Shown: one piece after another, positions 55,535 through 64,000 of the stretch
Layout of the letters: every line of letters begins with the position of its first letter
Numbering within the stretch: the stretch's first letter is position 1
Origin: Streptomyces niveus
GTDB lineage: Bacteria; Actinomycetota; Actinomycetes; Streptomycetales; Streptomycetaceae
DNA length: 64,000 nt
NCBI RefSeq assembly: GCF_002009175.1
Contig: NZ_CP018047.1
Location: 620,001-684,000, forward strand
Direction of reading: 5' to 3'
The notes under the pieces: generated by a model
What the model saw: only the letters and a program-made list of their open reading frames with translations
Told to the model about the DNA's origin: nothing
Database searches by the model: none
Position numbers and translations under genes: made by a program

Positions 55535-55659
55535 GACGGATCGTGCTCCTTGCGTGGAGAAGGGGGTGGTCGGGCGACGAATCGACGCCCGGTTCCAGAA
55601 CGATCTCCGGCTCCCGCAGGTCACGGCGGCCGTCGGGCCGAACGAGGTAGGCGCGCCGG

Positions 55660-56577
55660 TCAGTTGGGTCGTACGCCCGGCGTGACCGCGCCGGGCTCCG
55701 GCGTGCGCGCGGGCGCCTCCGCGTCCGCGTGCGCGCCCGTACCCGTATTGGCCTCCGCTCCCCCGTCCTCGTCCGCGCCGCGACCGGACCGGTCCGGGGT
55801 GCGTCGCTTCCGTTCAGGTGGAAGCGCGTCGCGGGTACGCCGGCGGAAGACCATGAACGCGGCCAGCGCCGCCCCCAGGAGCCAGAGCAGCTGGATCGCG
55901 AGGCCCTTGGCCACCGGCGCGGTGGAGAAGGCCGCGGACATGCTGGCCTGTACGGCTCCGTACGACGGCAGGAAGCGAACCACGGCGCTGTCCGACCCGG
56001 AACTCGACAGGGGGTTCTGGAGAGCGACATCGATGATGCTGATCATCAGGACGGCGAACATGCCCTCCACCTCGCGGCGGAGCACCGAGCCGAAGACCAC
56101 TCCGAGCGCGCCGTAGGTCAGGGCGGCGCAGAACAGCGCGGCGGCGAGCATGAGGGGCTGTCGGGGCGACCAGGCGAAGCCGGCGGCGGCCGTTGCGTAC
56201 ACCGCGACGGCGGCGCACACCAGGGTGAGCGCGGAGAGCTTGGCGAGGACCAGATGGTGACGCGGGTACCCCGCCATGGCCAGGCGCCGGTCGAAGGCAC
56301 CGCCCGTGAAGGTGGCGGCGAACATCATGAACCCGGCGATCAGGGTGACCGCGTTCAGCGCGCCGGTGATCTGGGTGAGGTGATTGCCGGGCGGGGTCAG
56401 GACCTCGCCCGTGGCCCGCAGCCGGAACGGCGCCGGCCGGTCGGGAATGGTCACGTAGGCCAGGGCGATCCACACGGGGATGTACACCACCACCAGCAGC
56501 ATCGCGAACCGGTTGCGGGCGTGCCCGATCAGCGCGTACCGGGAGGCCGTGACGAACAGGGACCAGTGCCGCCTCAT
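55660..56577 (-). CDS. ABC-2-type transporter permease
   Basis: 305-residue membrane protein with six predicted helices (for example FAMLLVVVYIPVWIALAYV and LTYGALGVVFGSVL) and a charged, disordered C-terminal tail of about 50 residues. It matches permeases paired with a separate ATPase. Start at the ATG at 56577, which overlaps the ATPase stop by four bases. The substrate is unknown; the adjacent lipid locus makes a lipid or polyketide possible. Confidence 0.83.
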   Translation of the reverse strand: MRRHWSLFVTASRYALIGHARNRFAMLLVVVYIPVWIALAYVTIPDRPAPFRLRATGEVLTPPGNHLTQITGALNAVTLIAGFMMFAATFTGGAFDRRLAMAGYPRHHLVLAKLSALTLVCAAVAVYATAAAGFAWSPRQPLMLAAALFCAALTYGALGVVFGSVLRREVEGMFAVLMISIIDVALQNPLSSSGSDSAVVRFLPSYGAVQASMSAAFSTAPVAKGLAIQLLWLLGAALAAFMVFRRRTRDALPPERKRRTPDRSGRGADEDGGAEANTGTGAHADAEAPARTPEPGAVTPGVRPN

Positions 56578-57188
56578 GCCGCCGCCTCCGAGCACCGGTC
56601 CCGGAGGTGGAGGCGCCCGTCATCCAGCCGCCACAGCTGGTCCAGCCGCTCGACGTCGTACGCCAGGTGCGAGACGACAAGCACCGAGCGCCCGGCGTCA
56701 CGCAGCCGTGTCGCCAGCTCCCAGAAGCGCAGGTACGTCTCCCAGTCGAAGCCCTGGTAGGGCTCGTCGAGCAGCAGCACGTCCGGGTCGTGCATGAGCG
56801 CGAGGGTCAGGTTCAGCTTCTGCCGCGAGCCGCCGCTGAGCAGACCAGCGCGCTGGTCGAGGTACTCGGTGAAGGCCAGGGTCTCCATCACTTCCTCGGC
56901 CCTCCGCAGATCCGCCAGCCCGAAAGCGTGCCGGAAGAAGTCCAGGTGCTGGCGGACGGTGAAGGAGTCGTCCAGGACCACGGACTGCGGGCAGTAGCCG
57001 AACCTGCCGCTGTGGTGCACCGAGCCCCGGTCCGGCCGGAGTTCACCGGCGAGGATCCTCAACAGCGTCGTCTTGCCCGCGCCGTTCTCCCCGACGATCC
57101 CGGCGAGGATCCCGGGCGGCAGCCGGAGGTCGACGCCCCGTAGAACGGCGCGCTGTCGGTAGGAGTGGTGCACATCTGCGACATCCAT
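56574..57188 (-). CDS. ABC transporter ATPase
   Basis: 204-residue ATPase with Walker A GENGAGKTT, signature LLSGGSRQKLNL, Walker B VLLLDEP and switch His in VVSHLAYD. All catalytic motifs are intact. It is compact (about 220-300 residues is usual) and lacks a C-terminal regulatory extension. It forms an exporter with the overlapping permease gene. Confidence 0.92.
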   Translation of the reverse strand: MDVADVHHSYRQRAVLRGVDLRLPPGILAGIVGENGAGKTTLLRILAGELRPDRGSVHHSGRFGYCPQSVVLDDSFTVRQHLDFFRHAFGLADLRRAEEVMETLAFTEYLDQRAGLLSGGSRQKLNLTLALMHDPDVLLLDEPYQGFDWETYLRFWELATRLRDAGRSVLVVSHLAYDVERLDQLWRLDDGRLHLRDRCSEAAA

Positions 57189-57342
57189 CGCGCTGCTCCG
57201 TAGTGCGAGGTCTTCCGGATGGCCACGGAAGCGGTACGCGTCTTCCGATGGGCGGCGGAACCGGTCCGCCCGTGCCCAACGAGCAGGCGGCGCAACGGAA
57301 ACGGCGGCGGGAGCGGTCCCGTTCGGCGACGCGGATCCGGCG

Positions 57343-58680
57343 TCAATCCGGCGCAGAGGTTTCCTCCAGTTCGCGCACGGCCTGCTCCCACAGCTCCGGA
57401 AGCAACTCCCCGTCCGGGAGGGCGCGGTCGGCCACGAAGGACGTCTCGGCCCAGTTGCCGAAGAACGACAGGCCCACCCCGAAGAGGTGTCCGGGCACCA
57501 GGAGGGGGAGCAGGGCGACGCCCGTCACCTGGCTGTTCCCCAGGCTTCCCTTGTCGGCGACCGGCATCGACGTGGCCATGACGTCGGTGACGCGCGGGGA
57601 GAGCATCCTTCGCAGGTACCACGCGGTGGGACGGTCCGGCATGTACTGGACCAGGTCCTGGATGGCCTGCCGCCAGGTCTCGCCCCGCAGTCGCCGGGTG
57701 GTGGCCATGACATGCTCCAGCCGCCGCAGGGGCGAGTCGTTGTCCTGCGATCCCGACCCCTGTCCCGGATCGGTGCGCACGGGCAGTCGCACCGGCAGGG
57801 CGAAGCAGCGGTTGCCCCAGGTCTGTTCCTCGTCCGGGCGGCGCGCGTCAATGGGCAGCAGCGCCGTCACCCGGGAAAGCGGTACGCCGGACCGGGCCGA
57901 CCAGGCCGACAACGCCCCGGCGAGCGCGGCCAGATGGACGTCGTGGGCAGATCCGCCGTGGGCCGCGGCGATCCGGCGGAGGGTGTCCGCCGGTACGCGG
58001 CCCCGCCACAGCCGGCGCTCTCCCGTGGGGACGCCGGGGAGGGCGGCAGGACGCCGGCCGCGAACGGCGAGGGAGCCGGCCAGGAACGTCGTGGCCAGCC
58101 CGACTGCCGTACCCACCCTTCGGGGCAGAGCGGTCAGGCGGCCCTTCCCCGGCACCGGGCGGGCCGAGGGCTCCCCCTCGCCCAGCATGGTGCGGAAAGT
58201 CATCGCGGCGGCCGCACCGTCCTGGCAGGCGTGGTGGAAGCGGTAGCACACGGCGTACTCGTCGGGCACATGGCCGTGGACCAGCCAGATCCCCCAGTAG
58301 GCGCCGGGCGCGAACGGGGCGTCGAGCGCGCTCCGCAGGGCGGTGTCCCACCCGGTGGAGCCCTCCGCGACCACCTCGTGGACGTGCCGGCCGATGGTGA
58401 AGTCCGCGTCCGGCACCCAGCGGGAGCGCCGTGAGCCGGGCTCGATCCGGCTCGTGAGCAGGGGCAGGCGGCCCAGGCGTGAGCCCACGTACGCGCGGAA
58501 GTCCGCCAGGCTCGGGGGCGGACCGCTCAGATACGCGACACCGCCGGCGTCCCAGCGGACGTCGGGGTGGCGGCGCTCCATGCCGAAGAACGCGCGGTCG
58601 ACCGAGTGGGCGGGGTGGCCGGGGTGACCTAAGGGGCCGGCGGACGGAACGGAGCGGGCCGGCGGATCGGGGACGGGCAT
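57343..58680 (-). CDS. Wax ester synthase/DGAT-like acyltransferase with a TTA codon
   Basis: 445-residue acyltransferase-fold protein of the WS/DGAT group. The catalytic HHxxxDG is HHACQDG at residues 149-155, and late family blocks appear as TSMPVADKGSLGNSQVTGVA and PLLVPGHLFGVGLSFFGNW. Expected to join an acyl-CoA or acyl-ACP to an alcohol. Start at the ATG at 58680. Leu17 is TTA (58630-58632), the bldA codon. Divergent from the SDR/PfaD/PfaA-like genes, so it is a candidate tailoring enzyme of that pathway. Confidence 0.85.
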   Translation of the reverse strand: MPVPDPPARSVPSAGPLGHPGHPAHSVDRAFFGMERRHPDVRWDAGGVAYLSGPPPSLADFRAYVGSRLGRLPLLTSRIEPGSRRSRWVPDADFTIGRHVHEVVAEGSTGWDTALRSALDAPFAPGAYWGIWLVHGHVPDEYAVCYRFHHACQDGAAAAMTFRTMLGEGEPSARPVPGKGRLTALPRRVGTAVGLATTFLAGSLAVRGRRPAALPGVPTGERRLWRGRVPADTLRRIAAAHGGSAHDVHLAALAGALSAWSARSGVPLSRVTALLPIDARRPDEEQTWGNRCFALPVRLPVRTDPGQGSGSQDNDSPLRRLEHVMATTRRLRGETWRQAIQDLVQYMPDRPTAWYLRRMLSPRVTDVMATSMPVADKGSLGNSQVTGVALLPLLVPGHLFGVGLSFFGNWAETSFVADRALPDGELLPELWEQAVRELEETSAPD

Positions 58681-59392
58681 CGGGTTGGCTCCAGTTCGTG
58701 CCGAGGGGCGGGCAGGCGGGGCGAGTCCGGGCGACGGCCGTCCGGGCGGCCACCCCGCCCGACCGGAAGGGCCACCGACCGGACGGGCCGCCCGACCGGT
58801 GCGCGTCCGCGGCGACGCCGAACGCCTCGGCGGCCCGAGTGAGTAAGGTTTATATCCGGCCGCGGTGAGCGGCCGTACCCATTCGCGGGCCTCCGAGTAC
58901 GCGCTTCCCTCTCGCCCCACCGGGACCACCTGCCGGCCACCGCCCGCGAGGTCACCCGAAAGGGGGACGGTCCGCGTGCGCGGCCCTGTCGATCCCCATG
59001 CTTCCGTTGCGGCCGTACGGCCGGAAACCCCGGCTCACGGCGGAGAACCACCGGCCGGGGCGTGGGTACTGCATTCGGGTGAGCCGGTGGGATCGGGGGC
59101 TCCATCACCGTCCACCGTCTGACACTGTGTGCCGTGCGCCAGTGGTCATCAGGCCCGGCAGAGGGCCTGATCACCCCCGGCTGGGCCGGAGGAACCGGAC
59201 GAGCGGCGGACGTCCGTCGCACCGGTCCGGCCGGACAAGCCGGGCCGCGCGCACCGCGACCGCGGGTGTCATGTCGCGCAGTGGGACGGCCGGCTGCGTC
59301 CCGCCTCCCCGGCCGCCGCGACGGCCCCGGCGTTCACCGCCCTCGCACGCGGTCGTGGTCCTGTCCCTTTCGGAGCCCTTGGAGCCAAGGTC
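58681..59392. other. 712-bp divergent intergenic region
   Basis: Separates the acyltransferase gene from the SDR/PfaD operon. Contains an AT-rich spot (GTAAGGTTTATAT, 58843-58856) followed by a hairpin CGGCCGC-GGTGA-GCGGCCG at 58857-58875, and GGGTACTG near 59067. It most likely carries both promoters. No supported gene; frames are Arg/Pro-rich. Confidence 0.55.
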
Positions 59393-60520
59393 ATGCACGT
59401 CGCCCTCACCGGCGCCACCGGATTCCTCGGGCTGCGCCTGCTGCGCCGTCTGCTCGACACGCACCGGTCGGTGACGGTCCTGGTCCACGCGGGGTCGGGT
59501 GACGCGCTGCACCGCATCACCCGGTTCTTCGCGCTGACCGGCGTGCCCGAGTCGTCTCTCGCCGAACTCCCCGGCCGGCTGCGGGTGGTGGAGACCGAGT
59601 TGGAGCGACCCGGACTGGGGCTCTCCGGGCGAGCGTTCCAGGAGCTGGCCGACGGTCTCGGCGCGATCTGGCACAGCGCGGGCAGCATCAACCTGGCGGG
59701 GGACCTTCCCGAGTTGCGGCGCACCAATGTCGAAGGCACCCGGAATGTACTGGAGTTGGCCGCCGCCGGACGCGCGAGTCCCGTGGTCCACCACGTGAGT
59801 ACCGCGTTCGTCGCCGGGAGCCGTCGCGAGGGGGTGGCGTACGAGGACGAGCTGGACGACGCGTACGGCTTCGAGAACGCGTACGAACGCTCCAAGTACG
59901 AGGCGGAGGCGCTGATCCACGCGTGGTCGGGGGAGCACCGCCGCCCGGTCGTGGTGCTGCGGCCGAGCATCCTCGTCACGGACCTGCCGCCGCACCCGGA
60001 GCTGCCCTCGCATCCTTTTCAGGTCGTCGAGCGGATCCTGCGCGACGCGCGACGTACCGCCGATCCCGGCGGCCGTCCCCGTGTCCGGCTGGTGGGTCGT
60101 CCGGACGGCCGGCTGAACCTGATGCAGGTGGACCACGCCGCCGAGATGATGGTGCGGCTGGCCGGCCGGACACCCTCGGGCGGAGTCGACACCTACCACG
60201 TCGTCCACGACCGCGACGTACCCGTGCCGACGATCGCGGCGCTGCTGGAACGGCTGGTCGAGGTGTCGATCGACCTGGTCGCCACGGAGCCCGACGACCC
60301 GTCGGCCCTGGAGGCGCTGGTCGACTTCTACCCGGGTCTGACGACCTATCTGACCCACCGGCGGCGCTTCGACGACACCCGTGTCCGGGCCCTGTTCGGG
60401 TCGTCGGCGGCCTCCGACCGGGTGGACCTGGACTACCTGTGGTCCGGTCTGGTGCCGAGGGGCCTGGTTCCCGCCGGACCGCCGCCCACCGCCGCCTTCC
60501 CGTCCGCCCGGCACGCCTGA
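59393..60520 (+). CDS. Thioester-reductase-like SDR
   Basis: 375-residue extended short-chain dehydrogenase of the thioester reductase/male-sterility (NAD-binding 4) type. The nucleotide motif is TGATGFLG at 6-13, HVSTAFVAG follows mid-protein, and YERSKYEAE gives Tyr-x3-Lys. Such enzymes reduce acyl thioesters to aldehydes or alcohols, or act as epimerases. Placed 33 bp before pfaD, it could release the product of the synthase. ATG at 59393 with GGAGCCAAGG upstream. Confidence 0.8.
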   Translation: MHVALTGATGFLGLRLLRRLLDTHRSVTVLVHAGSGDALHRITRFFALTGVPESSLAELPGRLRVVETELERPGLGLSGRAFQELADGLGAIWHSAGSINLAGDLPELRRTNVEGTRNVLELAAAGRASPVVHHVSTAFVAGSRREGVAYEDELDDAYGFENAYERSKYEAEALIHAWSGEHRRPVVVLRPSILVTDLPPHPELPSHPFQVVERILRDARRTADPGGRPRVRLVGRPDGRLNLMQVDHAAEMMVRLAGRTPSGGVDTYHVVHDRDVPVPTIAALLERLVEVSIDLVATEPDDPSALEALVDFYPGLTTYLTHRRRFDDTRVRALFGSSAASDRVDLDYLWSGLVPRGLVPAGPPPTAAFPSARHA

Positions 60521-60553
60521 CCCGCACACCTCCTCTCCCGCTGGAGCCCCTCC

Positions 60554-62137
60554 GTGTCCGTCCTCTCCGCTCCCGTCGCCCCCGCCGCGTCCCCGCCGGT
60601 CTTCTCCCCCGAGGAGATCGCCGTCAGGGCCCGGCGGATCCGGGAACCCGTACACATCGTCAGCGGGCCGACCGGTCGTGAACTGGGCCTCGCGGCCGGT
60701 CCCTTACCCGACGGCCCGGTGCTCGGGACGCTGCCGCCGCTGTACCCCGAGTGGCTCGGCGGGCGCACCTTCTGCGAGGCGCACGGCGTCCGTTTCCCTT
60801 ATGTGGCGGGCGAGATGGCGAACGGCATCGCCACCACCGGGATGGTGTCCGCGATGGCCCGGGCGGAGATGCTCGGGTTCTTCGGCGCCGGCGGCCTGGC
60901 GTACGCCGACGTGGAGCGGGCCGTGCACGCGCTGGCCGGGGAGCTGCGGTCCCGTTCGAACTGGGGCGTGAACCTCATCCACTCACCGGCCGAACCCGCG
61001 CTGGAGTTCCGCGTCGCCGAACTGCTGCTGAGCCGCGGTGTGCCCCGGATCTCGGCCTCGGCGTTCATGGAGCTGACCCCGGCCGTCGTGCTGTGCTCGG
61101 CCCGGGGACTTCGCCGCGGCGCCGACGGCTCGATCGTCCGGCGTACGCGGATCCTCGCCAAGGTCTCCCGGCCCGAGGTGGCCGAGAGGTTCCTCTCGCC
61201 CGCCCCGGCCGAGTTGCTGGACCTGCTCGTCGGCCAGGGGAAGCTGACCCCGCAGGAGGCGGGCCTGGCGGCCCTGGTGCCGGTGGCCGAGGACATCACC
61301 GTGGAGGCGGACAGCGGAGGTCACACCGACAACCGGCCGCTGTCGGCCCTGCTGCCGAGGATCGCCCTGCTGCGCGACGCGCTGTGCCAACGGTTCGGCT
61401 ACCGCCGGCCGGTCAGGATCGGCGCGGCGGGCGGGCTCGGCACGCCGGCCGCGGTGGGCGCCGCGTTCGCCCTCGGCGCGTCCTACGTCGTGACCGGATC
61501 GGTGAACCAGACGGCGACCGAGGCGGGTCTGTCCGAAGAGGCCAAGGCGATGCTCTGCGAGGCGGATGTCGCCGATGTGGCCATGGCACCGGCCGCCGAC
61601 ATGTTCGAACTGGGTGTCACGCTGCAAGTCCTGTCCCGGGGGACGATGTTCGCCCAGCGGGCCGGCAGGCTCCACGCGGCCTACCGGGCGCACGGTTCAC
61701 TGGAGGAGATCCCGCCCGCTCTGCGCGCCGCGATCGAACAGAACGTGCTGCGCGCCTCGTTCGACGAGGTCTGGCAGCACACGCGCGCGTTCTGGGAGCG
61801 CCGCGATCCTTCCGAGATCACGCGTGCGGAGGCCGATCCGAAGCACCGGATGGCGCTGGTCTTCCGCTGGTACCTGGGCAGTTCCAGTCGGTGGGCGATC
61901 ACCGGCGAGACGGCACGGCGTACCGACTACCAGATCTGGTGCGGCCCGGCGACGGGCGCGTTCAACCGCTGGGTCGCGGGCACGTTCCTGGCCGAACCGG
62001 CGAACCGGTCCGTGGTGCAGATCGCGCTCAATCTGCTCGAAGGCGCGGCTGTGCTCACCCGCGCCCATCAACTGCGCACTTACGGAGTCCCGTTGCCGTC
62101 CGAGGCGTTCGTCTATGTCCCGCGCGGGCTGGCATGA
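60554..62137 (+). CDS. pfaD: PfaD-type trans-acting enoyl reductase, with a TTA codon
   Basis: 527-residue PfaD family FMN enzyme with a nitronate-monooxygenase-like TIM barrel (MANGIATTGMVSAMARAEML, GGLGTPAAVGAAFALGASYV, VTGSVNQTATEAGLS). It acts in trans with PUFA synthases and related iterative polyketide synthases to reduce double bonds. The C-terminal region (RTDYQIWCGPATGAFNRWV) is diagnostic. GTG at 60554. Leu51 is TTA (60704-60706), so it should need the bldA tRNA. Its stop overlaps the next gene by four bases. Confidence 0.93.
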   Translation: MSVLSAPVAPAASPPVFSPEEIAVRARRIREPVHIVSGPTGRELGLAAGPLPDGPVLGTLPPLYPEWLGGRTFCEAHGVRFPYVAGEMANGIATTGMVSAMARAEMLGFFGAGGLAYADVERAVHALAGELRSRSNWGVNLIHSPAEPALEFRVAELLLSRGVPRISASAFMELTPAVVLCSARGLRRGADGSIVRRTRILAKVSRPEVAERFLSPAPAELLDLLVGQGKLTPQEAGLAALVPVAEDITVEADSGGHTDNRPLSALLPRIALLRDALCQRFGYRRPVRIGAAGGLGTPAAVGAAFALGASYVVTGSVNQTATEAGLSEEAKAMLCEADVADVAMAPAADMFELGVTLQVLSRGTMFAQRAGRLHAAYRAHGSLEEIPPALRAAIEQNVLRASFDEVWQHTRAFWERRDPSEITRAEADPKHRMALVFRWYLGSSSRWAITGETARRTDYQIWCGPATGAFNRWVAGTFLAEPANRSVVQIALNLLEGAAVLTRAHQLRTYGVPLPSEAFVYVPRGLA

Positions 62138-64000
62138 GCGGCCCCGGCGCTCCCGAGGCGTCAACCGAAGTCACATGTAACACAGATGACGGTGTGTCAG
62201 GTCGCAGCGGCAGGCAGATGCCCGTAGCTGTCGTCGGTGTCGGCGCCCTGGTGCCCGGCGCGACGGACGCGGCGGGCTACTGGCGGATCCTGACCGGCGG
62301 CCGGGATCTGATGACCGAAGTCCCCGCCTCACGATGGCTGATGACGGACCATTACGACTCCGACCCGGCCGCCCCGGACAAGACGTACGCCCATCGCGGC
62401 GCCTTCCTGCCGGAGGTGGACTTCGACCCGTTGGCGTACGGAGTGCCGCCCGCCAACCTGTCGTCGACGGACACCTCCCAACTGCTCGCCCTGATGGTCG
62501 CCGACCAGGTGCTGACCGACGCCGGCGGTCTGCCGGGCATGGACCGGGACCGGATCGGCGTGGTCCTCGGCGCGGCCGCCCTGGAACTGCTCCCGCACAT
62601 GTACGGGCGCGCGCACCGCCCGGTGTGGCTCAAGGCGCTGCGGGAGAGCGGTGTCGCCGAGGCCGAGGCGCAGGCCGTGTGCGACCGCATCTCGGCGCAC
62701 TTCAGCCCGTGGCAGGAGTCGACCTTCCCCGGTCTGCTCGGCAATGTCGTCGCGGGCCGGATCGCCAACCGGTTCGATCTGCACGGCACCAACCACACCA
62801 CCGACGCCGCCTGTGCCAGCTCCCTGGCGGCGCTGTCCACGGCGGTCGGTGAACTGGCCCTCGGGCGGGCCGATTTGGTGATCAGCGGCGGTGTGGACAC
62901 CGGGAACGACATCGGCATGTTCCTGTGCTTCTCCAAGACGCCCGCGCTCTCGCGCACCGGTGACTGCCGTCCGTTCTCGGACGCGGCGGACGGCACCATG
63001 CTGGGTGAAGCGGTCGTCATGTACGCACTGAAGCGGCTGTCCGACGCGGAGCGGGACGGCGACCGGATCCACGCCGTGATCCGGGGCATCGGCACCTCGT
63101 CCGACGGCAGGAGCACGGCGATCTACGCGCCGCTTCCCGACGGTCAGGCACGGGCTCTGCGACGCGCCTACGAAGAGGCGGGCTACGGGCCGGAAACCGT
63201 GGAGCTGGTCGAGGCCCACGGGACCGGCACGAAGGCCGGGGACACCGCCGAACTGACAGCGCTGCGTGAGGTGTTCGAGGCATCGGGACGCGAGGACGGG
63301 CAATGGTGCGCGATCGGCTCGGTCAAGTCGCAGATCGGTCACACCAAGTGCGCGGCGGGCGCGGCGGGGCTGCTCAAGTCGGTCATGGCCCTGCACCACA
63401 AGGTGCTGCCGCCGACGATCAAGGTGGACAGGCCGACGCCGGCGGCCGACGCCCCGGACGGCCCGTTCTACGTCAACACCGAGGCCCGGCCATGGGTGCG
63501 GCCCGCCGGTCATCCGCGCCGGGCGTCGGTGTCGAGCTTCGGTTTCGGGGGCAGCAACTTCCACGTCACGCTGGAGGAGTACGTACCCTCGGACACCCCG
63601 GCCCGGGTGCCGCCGCGCCATCGCTCCGCACCGAGCGAACTCGTCCTGTTCAGCGGCGCGTCGCCGTCCGGCCTCGTACCGCCGGAAGCGCACGGCGACC
63701 GCCCGCTGGCGGCGCTCGCGCGGGAGAGCCACAGCGCGTTCTCGCCCACCGACCCGGTGCGGCTGGCCGTCGTCGCCACGGACACCGAGGACCTGAGGGA
63801 GAAGTACGCGCGGGCGCTCTCGCTGATCCGGCAGCGGCCCGGCACGGCGTTCTCGACACCGAACGGTGTCCGGTACGCGTCCGGGGAGCCCGCGCCCGGC
63901 CGCCTCGCGTTCCTGTTTCCCGGGCAGGGATCCCAGTACGTCGGGATGGGCGCCGGCCTCGCGATGCTGTCACCGGCCGCCCAAGCCGTGTGGGACCGGC
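62134..64000 (+). CDS. PfaA-like iterative PUFA/polyketide synthase (cut by window end)
   Basis: First 622 codons of a large multidomain synthase. A ketosynthase covers about residues 29-490 with Cys227 in TTDAACASSLAAL, His362 in EAHGTGT and His403 in IGHTKCAAG. An acyltransferase begins at about 595 with LFPGQGSQYVGMG. The KS is of the PfaA type, and translational coupling to pfaD (ATGA overlap) supports this. ACP, KR and other domains must lie beyond the window, so the product is unknown. A linker of about 100 residues follows the KS. Confidence 0.93.
   Translation, partial: MSGPGAPEASTEVTCNTDDGVSGRSGRQMPVAVVGVGALVPGATDAAGYWRILTGGRDLMTEVPASRWLMTDHYDSDPAAPDKTYAHRGAFLPEVDFDPLAYGVPPANLSSTDTSQLLALMVADQVLTDAGGLPGMDRDRIGVVLGAAALELLPHMYGRAHRPVWLKALRESGVAEAEAQAVCDRISAHFSPWQESTFPGLLGNVVAGRIANRFDLHGTNHTTDAACASSLAALSTAVGELALGRADLVISGGVDTGNDIGMFLCFSKTPALSRTGDCRPFSDAADGTMLGEAVVMYALKRLSDAERDGDRIHAVIRGIGTSSDGRSTAIYAPLPDGQARALRRAYEEAGYGPETVELVEAHGTGTKAGDTAELTALREVFEASGREDGQWCAIGSVKSQIGHTKCAAGAAGLLKSVMALHHKVLPPTIKVDRPTPAADAPDGPFYVNTEARPWVRPAGHPRRASVSSFGFGGSNFHVTLEEYVPSDTPARVPPRHRSAPSELVLFSGASPSGLVPPEAHGDRPLAALARESHSAFSPTDPVRLAVVATDTEDLREKYARALSLIRQRPGTAFSTPNGVRYASGEPAPGRLAFLFPGQGSQYVGMGAGLAMLSPAAQAVWDR

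Overview
The window is about 70% GC. It combines a ten-gene gvpOAFGYZJLSK gas vesicle operon, a coelichelin-type siderophore cluster, IdeR/DmdR-type iron boxes, a cobalamin riboswitch before metE and a very low frequency of TTA codons. Together these point to a Streptomyces chromosome. About 58 protein genes are supported. I saw no tRNA, rRNA, insertion sequence, phage gene or CRISPR array.

Layout. 1-7.1 kb: assorted housekeeping and stress genes, including an RsrR-type [2Fe-2S] Rrf2 regulator with two tandem operators facing its target oxidoreductase, a MerR/aldo-keto reductase pair, a four-EF-hand protein and a potassium channel. 7.2-13 kb: the gas vesicle operon. 13-15 kb: accessory genes of unknown role, among them a protein with eight tandem 11-residue repeats. 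15-24 kb: a CDGSH Fe-S protein coupled to a haem-oxygenase-fold enzyme, B12-controlled metE, an exonuclease, a small sigma factor gene with a TTA codon, and a Streptomyces-type methyltransferase.

23.2-49.7 kb: an iron-starvation block. Iron boxes precede an argB-like kinase, a GNAT protein resembling ArgA-type N-acetylglutamate synthase, the mbtH/esterase pair, the NRPS, the lipoprotein, the importer ATPase, the ornithine hydroxylase and the formyltransferase. The NRPS is A-T-E-C-A-T-E-C-A-T. The specificity codes I read from it match formyl-hydroxyornithine, threonine and hydroxyornithine, the composition of coelichelin. The two ABC half-exporters flanking the NRPS have complementary defects, so a heterodimer would have one intact and one dead ATP site. 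The ArgA-like and ArgB-like genes look like a dedicated ornithine supply for the siderophore.

49.7-57.2 kb: a small-molecule kinase, a methyltransferase, an MFS exporter, a LysR/SDR pair, a secreted protein and an ABC transporter. 57.3-64 kb: the start of a lipid/polyketide locus with a wax-ester-synthase-like acyltransferase, a thioester-reductase-like SDR, PfaD and a PfaA-like synthase cut by the window end. Two of its four visible genes carry a TTA codon, which predicts bldA-dependent expression. Its product cannot be named from this window.
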